DNA of 64,000 nucleotides from Xenophilus aerolatus (GTDB taxonomy: Bacteria > Pseudomonadota > Gammaproteobacteria > Burkholderiales > Burkholderiaceae_C), in NCBI GenBank assembly GCA_030418545.1, contig QAIB01000003.1:186001-250000 (forward strand), written 5' to 3'. Position numbers and translations under genes: made by a program. The notes beneath the pieces are model-generated. The model made no database searches and had not been told where the DNA came from. It saw nothing but the letters and a program-made list of their open reading frames with translations. The number at the start of each line of letters is the position of its first letter. Position 1 is the first letter of the stretch. Below are positions 18,059 to 26,274 of this stretch, piece by piece.

Positions 18059-18952
18059 ATGGCTGCCTTCGTCGATACACACTGTCACCTCGATGCGCCC
18101 GAATTCGGTGCGCAGGCGGCCGAGGTGCATGCCCGAACGCGTGCGGCCGGCGTCGCCCTGTGCGTGATCCCGGCCGTGGCGGCCTTCAATTTCGACACCG
18201 TGCGCGCGCTCGCGCACCGGCAGCACGATGCCTACGCGCTCGGCGTGCACCCGCTGTGCACGCGCGAGGCCGGCGACGCCGACCTGGACCGGCTCGAGGC
18301 CGAACTGTCCGCGCACGCGGCCGACCCACGCTTGGTGGCAGTGGGCGAAATCGGGCTCGACCACTTCGTGAAGGACCTGGACGCCGCCAAGCAGGCCCGC
18401 ATCTTCCACCGCCAGCTCGAACTCGCCCGGGCGCACGACCTGCCGGTGCTCATCCACGTGCGGCGTTCGGTCGACCAGGTGCTCAAGCACCTGCGCCAGG
18501 TGGGCCGCGGCCGGCCCTGGCGCGGCATCGCCCACGCCTTCAACGGCAGCGAGCAGCAGGCGCAGGCCTGCATCGACCTGGGGCTGAAGCTCGGTTTCGG
18601 CGGGGCCGTGACCTTCGACCGTGCCCTGCAGCTGCGCCGCCTGGCGCAGTCGGTGCCGCTCGAGGCGATCGTGCTGGAGACCGACGCGCCCGACATCCCG
18701 CCGCACTGGCTCTACCGCACCCAGGCCGAGCGCGACGCCGGGCAGGCGCAGGGCCGCAACGAGCCCTCCGAACTGCCCCGCATCGCCGCCGTGGTGGCGG
18801 AGATGCGTGGCATCGCCCTGCCGGCACTGGCGCAAGCGACCACGCGCAACGCGTGCGAGGCCATGCCGCGCCTGGCCGCGCTGCTGGCGGACGCCGGGCC
18901 ACGCAACGGGGCTCGCGACGCATCAGGTAACGCAGGCCCCGCCCCCCTGTAG
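18059..18952 (+). CDS. TatD family metal-dependent hydrolase
   Basis: 297 residues with the TIM-barrel hydrolase ligands: DTHCHLD at residues 6-12, GEIGLDHF (Glu), LIHVRR (His), AHAFNG (His) and LETDAPD (Asp). TatD proteins are 3'-5' deoxyribonucleases or related hydrolases. The ATG at 18059 is two codons before the first conserved strand; an in-frame ATG at 18044 would add five residues. Divergent from the protease gene. Confidence 0.9.
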   Translation: MAAFVDTHCHLDAPEFGAQAAEVHARTRAAGVALCVIPAVAAFNFDTVRALAHRQHDAYALGVHPLCTREAGDADLDRLEAELSAHAADPRLVAVGEIGLDHFVKDLDAAKQARIFHRQLELARAHDLPVLIHVRRSVDQVLKHLRQVGRGRPWRGIAHAFNGSEQQAQACIDLGLKLGFGGAVTFDRALQLRRLAQSVPLEAIVLETDAPDIPPHWLYRTQAERDAGQAQGRNEPSELPRIAAVVAEMRGIALPALAQATTRNACEAMPRLAALLADAGPRNGARDASGNAGPAPL

Positions 18953-19112
18953 TCGAAGCGCTGACACGGCCCGTAGGCCGAAGTCGCGACCCGTGTTTGC
19001 CACGTTTTTCGCCCCTCCTTTGATGTCATCCTCGGGTTTCGGTCGGGCGTTCGAGCACAGTGGCAGGACCACTTCAACCACTTCGAATTCCGACGATTTC
19101 AAAGGAGTACCC

Positions 19113-19541
19113 ATGAGCAAGTCGACCCTTCGCATCCTCCCCGCCGTGCTGGCGCTGGCCTTCGCATCGGCAGGCCTGTCGGCCGTCGCCCAGACGACGA
19201 CGACCACCACCACCGAGCCGACGGTGACGGAACGGGCCAAGGAAACCGGCAAGGAAGCCGTGGACGCCACCGAGCGCGGCGCCAAGAAGGCCTGGAGCGC
19301 GACCAAGAACACCACCGAACGTGCTGTCGACGCCACCGAGCGCGGCACCAAGAAGGCCTACAACGCCACCAAGAACACCAGCAAGAAGGCCTACAACGCG
19401 ACCAAGAAGGGCGCGACCAAGGCCGTCGACGCCACCGAGAACGCCGGCCACGCCGCGGCCGACGGCATGCGCAGCGCCGGCAACAAGATCGGCGAGAAGA
19501 TTCCGGGCACGGCCCAGAACGAAGCCGTGAAGAAGCAGTGA
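19113..19541 (+). CDS. secreted Lys/Ala/Thr-rich repeat protein, LEA-like
   Basis: 142 residues: a signal peptide (residues 1-26, probable cleavage after SAVA) followed by a low-complexity mature part built from repeated units such as VDATERGAKKAWSATKNT, VDATERGTKKAYNATKNT and KKAYNATKKG. The spacing of Lys, Ala and Thr gives an amphipathic helix like the 11-mer repeats of group 3 LEA proteins. AAAGGAG precedes the ATG at good distance and a strong terminator follows, so it is a monocistronic gene. Function unknown; a periplasmic stress-protective role is a guess from composition. Confidence 0.85.
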   Translation: MSKSTLRILPAVLALAFASAGLSAVAQTTTTTTTEPTVTERAKETGKEAVDATERGAKKAWSATKNTTERAVDATERGTKKAYNATKNTSKKAYNATKKGATKAVDATENAGHAAADGMRSAGNKIGEKIPGTAQNEAVKKQ

Positions 19542-19551
19542 GCTTCGCCGC

Positions 19552-19585
19552 CATGAAAAAACCCGCCTCGGCGGGTTTTTTCATG
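19552..19585. terminator. rho-independent terminator after LEA-like gene
   Basis: CATGAAAAAACCCGCC pairs with GGCGGGTTTTTTCATG across a tiny loop; a T6 run follows the GC stem on the plus strand and A6 precedes it, so it can act in both directions. Confidence 0.85.
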
Positions 19586-19746
19586 GGCGCGCCATCGGTG
19601 GCGCTCGAGCCGGCTGGGCTGCAAGGTCGGCCCCGCGCTGGCGTTGGAAGCTTTTGGCGAGAATCAATGCCGAGGCAGTGAGGAAGGCGCCGGCTGCGGC
19701 CGGGTCGACCCCGTTCATGCCGCTTCCCCCTTGTCGTTCCGAATCG

Positions 19747-20277
19747 ATGACGCGATCCGTTGAGTCCGCTGCCGCTGGCACGCCGCTGCTCGAAGGCCTG
19801 CCGCCGGTGGTCGGCGAGCGCACGGCGGTGCTGGTGCTCGGCAGCTTCCCTGGCGCGCGCTCCCTCGCGGTGCGGCAGTATTATGCGCACCCGCAAAACC
19901 AGTTCTGGAAGATCTTGCAAGCCATCTGGCCCGCCAGGCCGCTCCCCATGGGCGCGGACAGCTATCAAAAACGTAGCGAGTGGCTGCTCGAACGCGGGCT
20001 TGGCCTGTGGGACGTGTACGCCCGCTGCCGCCGTGCCGGCAGCCTGGATTCGGCGATACGCGACGCCGAAATCAACGACATCGCCGCCCTCCAGCTCCCG
20101 CGCCTGTCGGCCATCGTGCACAACGGCGGCGAGAGCCATCGCCATGCGCGCCACACGCAGGCCCTGGGCGTGCCCGTTTACAAACTGCCCTCCACCAGTC
20201 CGGCCAACGCGGCCTGGTCCTTCGGGCGCAAGCTCGAGGCCTGGCGCGCCGTGATGGCAGCGCACGGGCTGGCCTGA
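19747..20277 (+). CDS. hypoxanthine (deoxyinosine) DNA glycosylase, UDG superfamily
   Basis: 176 residues with the HDG-type UDG signature VLVLGSFPGARSL, YYAHPQNQFWKIL, GLGLWDVYARC and the C-terminal LPSTSPANA loop. Family 6 members remove hypoxanthine (deaminated adenine) from DNA. The ATG at 19747 is chosen because the conserved domain begins about 30 residues later; the open frame extends further upstream without family similarity. A 17-bp repeat core at 19961 encodes SYQKRS within the domain. Overlaps the next gene by one base. Confidence 0.85.
   Translation: MTRSVESAAAGTPLLEGLPPVVGERTAVLVLGSFPGARSLAVRQYYAHPQNQFWKILQAIWPARPLPMGADSYQKRSEWLLERGLGLWDVYARCRRAGSLDSAIRDAEINDIAALQLPRLSAIVHNGGESHRHARHTQALGVPVYKLPSTSPANAAWSFGRKLEAWRAVMAAHGLA
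19961..19977 (+). repeat. 17-bp palindromic repeat, copy 3 (inside DNA glycosylase gene)
   Basis: GCTATCAAAAACGTAGC, in frame, encoding part of SYQKRS with TAT, CAA and AAA codons that are rare around it. Confidence 0.55.
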
Positions 20278-21035
20278 TGGCAGTCCGTCGCACGCCCGAG
20301 CTGCCCGAGGTCAATTTTTCCGACTGGGGCGACACCCGCTACCTGCACCTGGGCACGGAGTGGATCCAGGGCTCGATGCGCCTGGATGCGCCCTACGAGA
20401 TCGAGCTGGAGTACGTGCAGCGCATGATGGCCTGGCTGCTCTTCGTGGAGCCTGCCAGCGTCGCGCAGCGGCACGCGATGCAACTGGGCCTGGGCGCGGC
20501 GGCGCTCACCAAGTTCTGCCGCAAGCAGCTGCGTATGCGCACCACGGCCGTCGAGCTCAACCCGCAGGTGCTGGCCGCCTGCCGCGGCTGGTTCAAGCTG
20601 CCGCCCGACGACGCCAAGCTGCGCGTCGTGATCGCCGACGCCGCCGAGGAGATCCGGCGGGCCGAATGGCAGGGCACGGTGGACGGGCTGCAGGTCGACC
20701 TCTACGACCACGAGGCCGCGGAGCCCGTGCTCGACAGCGAGGACTTCTACGCCGACTGCCGGCGCCTGCTGACCGAGGACGGCTGCATGACGGTCAACCT
20801 CTTCGGCCGCTCCTCGAGCTACGAGCGCAGCCTGGAGAAGATCGCGGCCGCCTTCGGTACCGAAGCGCTCTGGGCCTTCAGGCCCACCCGCGAGGGCAAC
20901 ACGGTCGTGCTGGCGCAGCGCACGGCACAGCGGCCGAAGCGCGAGCGCCTTGCCGAGCAGGCCCAAAGCATCCAGACTCGCTGGGGTCTGCCTGCGCCCA
21001 AATGGCTGCGGGTCTTCAAACCGGTTGATTCATGA
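20277..21035 (+). CDS. spermidine synthase-like methyltransferase-fold protein
   Basis: 252 residues with a Rossmann methyltransferase fold: motif I is MQLGLGAAALTKF, followed by TTAVELNPQVLAACRGWF and VVIADAAEEI, which resembles the aminopropyltransferase (SpeE) core. The N-terminal part WIQGSMRLDAPYEIELEYVQRMM replaces the usual SpeE tetramerisation strand. The catalytic Asp region reads QVDLYDHEA. Whether it makes spermidine is unclear; many such proteins have unknown acceptors. Start ATG overlaps the previous stop (TGATG). Confidence 0.8.
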   Translation: MAVRRTPELPEVNFSDWGDTRYLHLGTEWIQGSMRLDAPYEIELEYVQRMMAWLLFVEPASVAQRHAMQLGLGAAALTKFCRKQLRMRTTAVELNPQVLAACRGWFKLPPDDAKLRVVIADAAEEIRRAEWQGTVDGLQVDLYDHEAAEPVLDSEDFYADCRRLLTEDGCMTVNLFGRSSSYERSLEKIAAAFGTEALWAFRPTREGNTVVLAQRTAQRPKRERLAEQAQSIQTRWGLPAPKWLRVFKPVDS

Positions 21036-21093
21036 GCCGCCGCCCGGCCGCTCCGAAGGGGCTCGCACCGCAGGCGAAGCCGAAAGTATCTCA

Positions 21094-22890
21094 ATGAGCG
21101 CTGTTCCCGCCTCCACCACCGCCGGCCGATCCGCCCCGCAGCCCGAAGGCCCGCTGCAGTTGCGCGCCGTGATCGAGTGGCTGGCGCGCGACGGCGTGAT
21201 CTCGCCCACCGAAGCGCAGCGCACCATCGCCCGCTGCGCGCAGGCCGAGAGCCGGCAGCACCCGCTGGTGCGCCTGGCCAACGTGGCGATGACGCGCGAA
21301 TCCGACGGCAAGCCGCTGGACCTGGAAGCGCTCACGCAATGGCTGGCCGGCCGCGCGGGCCTCGCCTACCTGCGCGTCGACCCGCTCAAGGTCGACGTGG
21401 GCAAGGTGGCCGACACCATGAGTGCCGCCTATGCCGAGCGCCACAAGGTGCTGCCGGTGCAGGTCACGCCCGCCGAGGTGGTGGTGGCCACGGCCGAGCC
21501 CTTCCTCACCGACTGGATCGCCGAGGTGGAACGCCAGTCGCGCCGCAGCGTGCGCCGCGTGGTCGCCAACCCGACCGACATCCAGCGCTACACGGCCGAG
21601 TTCTTCGCCCTCGCCAAGTCGGTGCGCGCGGCGCAGAAGGCCGGCAGCGGCAACAGCGCCGCGAGCTTCGAGCAGCTCGTCGAGCTGGGCAAGAACAACA
21701 AGCAGCTCGACGCCAACGACCAGAGCGTGGTGCAGGTGGTGGACTGGCTCTGGCAGTACGCCTTCGACCAGCGTGCCTCCGACATCCACCTGGAGCCGCG
21801 GCGCGAGCAGGGCGTGATCCGCTTTCGCATCGACGGCGTGCTGCACCCGGCCTACCAGATGCCGCTGGGCGTGATGAGCGCCATGGTCGCCCGCATCAAG
21901 CTGCTGGGCCGCATGGACGTGGTCGAGAAGCGCCGGCCCCTCGACGGCCGTATCAAGACGCGCAACCAGCGCGGCGACGAGGTCGAGATGCGCCTGTCGA
22001 CCCTGCCCACCGCCTTCGGCGAGAAGATGGTGATGCGCATCTTCGACCCCGACACCGCTGTCAAGGACCTCGACGCGCTGGGCTTTCCGCCGCAGGACGC
22101 GCAGCGCTGGGAGCAACTCGTCACGCGGCCGCACGGCATCGTGCTGGTCACCGGGCCCACGGGCTCGGGCAAGACCACCACGCTGTACTCCACGCTCAAG
22201 CGCGTGGCGACCGAGGAGGTCAACGTCAGCACGGTGGAAGACCCGATCGAGATGATCGAGCCGTCCTTCAACCAGACGCAGGTGCAGCCACAGCTGGACT
22301 TCGGCTTCACCGAGGGGCTGCGCGCGCTGATGCGGCAGGACCCGGACGTGATCATGGTCGGCGAGATCCGCGACCTCGACACCGCCGAGATGGCGGTGCA
22401 GGCCGCGCTCACCGGGCACCTGGTGTTCAGCACCCTGCACACCAACGACGCGCCCAGTGCCACCACCCGCCTGATGGAGCTGGGCGTGCCGGCCTACCTC
22501 ATCAACGCCACGCTGCTGGGCGTGCTGGCGCAGCGGCTGGTGCGCACGCTGTGCCCGCTGTGCAAGCAGCCGGACGAGAGCGTCACCCGCGAGCAGCTGG
22601 GCGAGGTGGTCGCGCCGTGGAAGATCACCGGCCACGTGAGCGCCTACAAGCCGGTGGGCTGCGTGGACTGCCGCATGACGGGCTTTCGGGGCCGCATGGG
22701 GCTGTACGAGCTGCTCACCGTGAGCGAGTCCTTCAAGGGCCTGCTGAACAAGGCGCCCAGCATCGACGCCCTGCGCCGCCAGGGCATGGCCGACGGCATG
22801 CGCCCGCTGCGCCTGGCCGGCGTGCTGCGCGTGGCCGAGGGCCTGACCACGCTTGACGAAGTGCTGAGCGCCACGCCGCCGCTCGACTGA
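21094..22890 (+). CDS. GspE/PilB-type secretion ATPase
   Basis: 598 residues. An N-terminal T2SSE/MshEN-like domain (about 20-190) is followed by the hexameric ATPase: Walker A GPTGSGKTT, Asp box EDPIEMIEPSFNQTQ, Walker B DPDVIMVGEIRD and the His box STLHTNDAP. The tetracysteine zinc site of PulE/PilB ATPases is present (CPLCKQ and CVDCRM). No other type II secretion or type IV pilus gene is in the window, so this is an orphan ATPase here and its machine cannot be told from context. Confidence 0.88.
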   Translation: MSAVPASTTAGRSAPQPEGPLQLRAVIEWLARDGVISPTEAQRTIARCAQAESRQHPLVRLANVAMTRESDGKPLDLEALTQWLAGRAGLAYLRVDPLKVDVGKVADTMSAAYAERHKVLPVQVTPAEVVVATAEPFLTDWIAEVERQSRRSVRRVVANPTDIQRYTAEFFALAKSVRAAQKAGSGNSAASFEQLVELGKNNKQLDANDQSVVQVVDWLWQYAFDQRASDIHLEPRREQGVIRFRIDGVLHPAYQMPLGVMSAMVARIKLLGRMDVVEKRRPLDGRIKTRNQRGDEVEMRLSTLPTAFGEKMVMRIFDPDTAVKDLDALGFPPQDAQRWEQLVTRPHGIVLVTGPTGSGKTTTLYSTLKRVATEEVNVSTVEDPIEMIEPSFNQTQVQPQLDFGFTEGLRALMRQDPDVIMVGEIRDLDTAEMAVQAALTGHLVFSTLHTNDAPSATTRLMELGVPAYLINATLLGVLAQRLVRTLCPLCKQPDESVTREQLGEVVAPWKITGHVSAYKPVGCVDCRMTGFRGRMGLYELLTVSESFKGLLNKAPSIDALRRQGMADGMRPLRLAGVLRVAEGLTTLDEVLSATPPLD

Positions 22891-23041
22891 AGGCGCTGCG
22901 CTCCCGACCCGCACCACCCGCGTGCGGCGTCGCCTTGTCCGAAGGGTTTTCCCTGATCCGCCGCTAGGTGGAATCCACATCGAAGCTGACCGGTGGCTGA
23001 CCAACAATCCGCCGGTCTGTTTTCGTATCAGGAGACCGTTC

Positions 23042-23530
23042 GTGAAACTCAAAAGTCAGAAGGACTTTTTCTCGGGCCTGATGTTCACGCTGGTGGGCAT
23101 CGGCTTCGCCTGGGGGGCGACCACCTACAACGTCGGCACAGGGGCGCGCATGGGCCCGGGCTACTTCCCGCTCGTGCTGGGCATCCTGCTGGCCATCCTC
23201 GGCACCGGCGTGATCCTGGGCTCGCTGGTTGTCGAGACCGAAGATGGCGAGCGCATCGGCAAGATTGCCTGGAAGCCGCTGGTCATGATCATCGTGGCCA
23301 ACCTGATGTTCGGCGTGCTGCTCGGCGGCCTGCCCAGCATCGGCCTGCCGGCCATGGGCCTGGTGATCGCGATCTACGCGCTGACCCTCATCGCCTCGGC
23401 GGCCGGCCGGCAGTTCTCGCTCAAGTCCTCGCTGGTCCTCGCCACGATCCTGGCGATCGGCAGCTACCTCACCTTCATCGTCGGCCTGAAGCTGCAGTTC
23501 CAGGTCTGGCCCACCTTCATCACGGGCTGA
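23042..23530 (+). CDS. tctB: tripartite tricarboxylate transporter small membrane subunit
   Basis: 162 residues with four predicted membrane helices, the layout of TctB, the small permease subunit of binding-protein-dependent secondary transporters for carboxylates. The GTG start at 23042 is fixed by GGAG seven bases upstream. TctA follows after 14 bp. Confidence 0.88.
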   Translation: MKLKSQKDFFSGLMFTLVGIGFAWGATTYNVGTGARMGPGYFPLVLGILLAILGTGVILGSLVVETEDGERIGKIAWKPLVMIIVANLMFGVLLGGLPSIGLPAMGLVIAIYALTLIASAAGRQFSLKSSLVLATILAIGSYLTFIVGLKLQFQVWPTFITG

Positions 23531-23544
23531 TCGGAACCTTCACC

Positions 23545-25056
23545 ATGGATCTCATTGCCAATCTCTCCCTGGGGTTCGGTGCGGCCTTCACGCTGCAGAA
23601 CCTGATCTACGCCTTCGTCGGCTGCCTGCTGGGCACGCTGATCGGCGTGCTGCCGGGCATCGGCCCCGTCGCCACCATCGCGATGCTGCTGCCGGCCACC
23701 TACGCGCTGCCGCCGGTGGCCGCCCTCATCATGCTGGCCGGCATCTACTACGGCTCGCAGTACGGTGGTTCCACCACCGCCATCCTGGTCAACCTGCCAG
23801 GCGAATCGGCCTCGGTCGTCACCGTGATCGACGGCCACCAGATGGCCAAGCAGGGGCGCGGAGGAGCGGCACTCGCGGCCGCCGGCCTGGGCTCCTTCTT
23901 CGCCGGCTGCGTGGGCACGCTGATCCTGGCCGCCTTCGCGCCGCCGCTCACGGAACTGGCCTTCAAGTTCGGCCCCGCCGAGTACTTCAGCCTGATGGTG
24001 CTGGGCCTGATCGGCGCCGTGGTGCTGGCTTCGGGCTCGCTGCTCAAGGCGATCTGCATGATCGTGCTGGGCCTGCTGATGGGTCTGGTGGGCACCGACG
24101 TCAACTCCGGCGTGGCACGCTTCTCCTTCGACATCCCCGAACTGACCGACGGCATCGGCTTCATCGCCATCGCCATGGGTGTGTTCGGTTACGGCGAGAT
24201 CATCGCCAACCTGTCCAAGCCCGAGGAAGAGCGCGAAGGCCACATCGCCAAGCTGCACGGCCTGTGGCCCACGAAGGAAGACTTCAAGAACATGACGCCG
24301 GCCGTGCTGCGCGGCACGGCCCTGGGCTCGGCGCTGGGCATCCTGCCCGGCGGCGGTGCGCTGCTGTCCTCCTTCGCCTCCTACACGATGGAGAAGAAGC
24401 TCAAGCTCAAGCCCGGCGAGATTCCGTTCGGCAAGGGCAACATCCGCGGCGTGGCGGGCCCCGAGTCGGCCAACAACGCCGGCGCCCAGACCTCTTTCAT
24501 CCCGCTGCTGACGCTGGGCATCCCGCCCAACCCGGTGATGGCGCTGATGGTGGGTGCGATGACCATCCACAACATCCAGCCCGGCCCGCAGGTGATGACC
24601 AGCAACCCCGAACTCTTCTGGGGCCTGATCGCCTCGATGTGGATCGGCAACCTGATGCTGATCGTGCTGAACCTGCCGCTCATCGGCATGTGGATCAAGC
24701 TGCTGACCATCCCCTACAAGTGGCTGTTCCCGTCCATCGTGCTGTTCTGCGCGATCGGCGTGTACTCGACCAACAACAACACCTTCGACATCTGGATGGT
24801 GGGCATCTTCGGCGTGATCGGCTATGCCTTCATCAAGCTGGGATGCGAACCGGCGCCGCTGCTGCTGGGCTTCATCCTGGGGCCGATGATGGAAGAGAAC
24901 CTGCGCCGGGCTCTGCTGCTTTCGCGCGGCGACTGGTCGGTGCTGGTCACGCGCCCGATCTCGGCCGGCCTGCTGGTCGCGGCGGCGCTGCTGATCGTGA
25001 TCGTGCTGCTGCCTTCGGTGAAGTCCAAACGCGAAGAGGCCTTCGTCGAGGAATGA
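23545..25056 (+). CDS. tctA: tripartite tricarboxylate transporter large permease
   Basis: 503-residue polytopic permease. Family motifs are VGCLLGTLIGVLPGIGPVA near residue 30, YYGSQYGGSTTAILVNLPGE (about 70-90) and LGILPGGGALLSSFASY plus NNAGAQTSFIPLLTLGIPP in the second half, the internal repeat of TctA. It moves substrate with cations after capture by a TctC protein. A terminator 25 bp after the stop separates it from the next tctC gene. Confidence 0.95.
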   Translation: MDLIANLSLGFGAAFTLQNLIYAFVGCLLGTLIGVLPGIGPVATIAMLLPATYALPPVAALIMLAGIYYGSQYGGSTTAILVNLPGESASVVTVIDGHQMAKQGRGGAALAAAGLGSFFAGCVGTLILAAFAPPLTELAFKFGPAEYFSLMVLGLIGAVVLASGSLLKAICMIVLGLLMGLVGTDVNSGVARFSFDIPELTDGIGFIAIAMGVFGYGEIIANLSKPEEEREGHIAKLHGLWPTKEDFKNMTPAVLRGTALGSALGILPGGGALLSSFASYTMEKKLKLKPGEIPFGKGNIRGVAGPESANNAGAQTSFIPLLTLGIPPNPVMALMVGAMTIHNIQPGPQVMTSNPELFWGLIASMWIGNLMLIVLNLPLIGMWIKLLTIPYKWLFPSIVLFCAIGVYSTNNNTFDIWMVGIFGVIGYAFIKLGCEPAPLLLGFILGPMMEENLRRALLLSRGDWSVLVTRPISAGLLVAAALLIVIVLLPSVKSKREEAFVEE

Positions 25057-25080
25057 GCGCGGCCGCGAGGCCACGGAACG

Positions 25081-25104
25081 AACGGCACCTTCGGGTGCCG
25101 TTTT
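25081..25104 (+). terminator. rho-independent terminator after tctA
   Basis: CGGCACC pairs with GGTGCCG around a TTCG tetraloop, followed by T4CGT3. Confidence 0.8.
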
Positions 25105-25150
25105 CGTTTGCGCGGAGCCTGTTCGATTGATGCGCTGGAATCATGGATTC

Positions 25151-25168
25151 ATCAGATAAATCCATTTC
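25151..25168 (+). promoter_or_regulatory. candidate LysR-type operator upstream of tctC
   Basis: ATCAGATAAATCCATTTC differs by one base from the 18-mer in the lysR/symporter divergent region at 35974-35991. Here it is also part of an inverted repeat, ATGGATT-N8-AATCCAT (25144-25165). It lies about 100 bp before the tctC start. Confidence 0.55.
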
Positions 25169-25265
25169 CTTCCAGGTCGTGTTCGCGCTCCAATCGGCGC
25201 CGGCACGGGGCGTGCAGGTTGATCCTGCCACCCTGGCGCCTTCCAATCCCTTGCCACACCTTCCC

Positions 25266-26231
25266 ATGCAACGCAGACACCTGATGCTGGCCGCCGCGGC
25301 CGGCGCACTCACCGCCGTGGGCGCCCATGCCCAGGCCTGGCCCGCCCGGCCGATCCGCCTGGTCGTGCCCTTCCCGGCGGGCGGCGCCACCGACCTGTTC
25401 GCGCGCACGCTGTCGCAGAAGATGGGCGAGAAGCTCGGCACCACCCTGGTGGTCGACAACAAGCCCGGCGCGGGCGGCGCCATCGGCTCGGACCTCGCCG
25501 CCAAGGCTGCGCCCGACGGCTACACGCTGCTGCTGGCGACCACCAGCACGCACTCGATCGGCCCGTCGATCAATCCCAGGCTGCCCTACGACACGGTGCG
25601 CGACTTCACGCCCATCGGCCACGTGGGCGACGCGCCCAGCATCATGCTGGTCCCCGTCAACTCGCCCGCGAAGACGGTGCGCGAGTGGATCGACCACGCG
25701 AAGAAGAACCCCGGCAAGCTTAACTACGCCTCCAGCGGCAACGGCACCATCGTGCAGCTGACGGCCGAGCTCTTCAAGTCGATGGCCGGCGTGTTCGTCA
25801 CGCACATTCCCTACAAGGGCACCGCGCTCGCCATGCCCGACCTCATGAGCGGCAAGGTCGACGTGCTCTTCGACTCGCTGCCCACCGGGCTGCCCTTCGT
25901 GCGCGACGGGCGGCTGCGCGCGCTGGCCGTCACCTCCCTCAAGCGCAGCCCGCTCGCGCCCGACCTGCCGCCGGTGGCCGACACGCTGCCGGGCTTCGAA
26001 TCGACCACCTGGTTCGGCCTGTACGGCCCCAAGGGGCTGCCGCCCGAGCTGGTGACGCGCGTCAATGCCGCCGCCAACCAGGCGATGAGCGACCCGGAAC
26101 TGCGCGACAAGCTGGCCAAGCTCGGCATCGAGCCGGCCAGCGGCACCCCGGCGCAGTTCGCCCAGCTGGTGGCGCAGGACGCCGCCAAATGGAAGAAGAT
26201 CATCGTCGAGCGCAAGATCACCGGCGACTGA
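25266..26231 (+). CDS. tctC: Bug/TctC family solute-binding protein
   Basis: 321-residue periplasmic receptor of the tripartite tricarboxylate transporter family. The signal peptide MQRRHLMLAAAAGALTAVGAHAQA precedes WPARPIRLVVPFPAGGATD, the family hallmark, and PGAGGAIGSDLAAKAAPDGYTLL, seen as NKPGAGGAIG. The ATG at 25266 is chosen to place the signal peptide at the N terminus; the frame is open further upstream. It is separated from tctBA by a terminator and is followed by a gamma-glutamyltransferase gene 43 bp later, so its ligand may be an amide- or peptide-like acid rather than citrate. Confidence 0.92.
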   Translation: MQRRHLMLAAAAGALTAVGAHAQAWPARPIRLVVPFPAGGATDLFARTLSQKMGEKLGTTLVVDNKPGAGGAIGSDLAAKAAPDGYTLLLATTSTHSIGPSINPRLPYDTVRDFTPIGHVGDAPSIMLVPVNSPAKTVREWIDHAKKNPGKLNYASSGNGTIVQLTAELFKSMAGVFVTHIPYKGTALAMPDLMSGKVDVLFDSLPTGLPFVRDGRLRALAVTSLKRSPLAPDLPPVADTLPGFESTTWFGLYGPKGLPPELVTRVNAAANQAMSDPELRDKLAKLGIEPASGTPAQFAQLVAQDAAKWKKIIVERKITGD

Positions 26232-26274
26232 TCGCCACCCGCGCCCGCCCCTCTCCCGTTCCCGCCCCGCCGCC

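Noticed and set aside
18044-18061. Upstream ATG at 18044 as the TatD start
   Set aside because: It adds only MHHDR before the usual N terminus and has no better ribosome binding site; 18059 is preferred but the alternative is not excluded.
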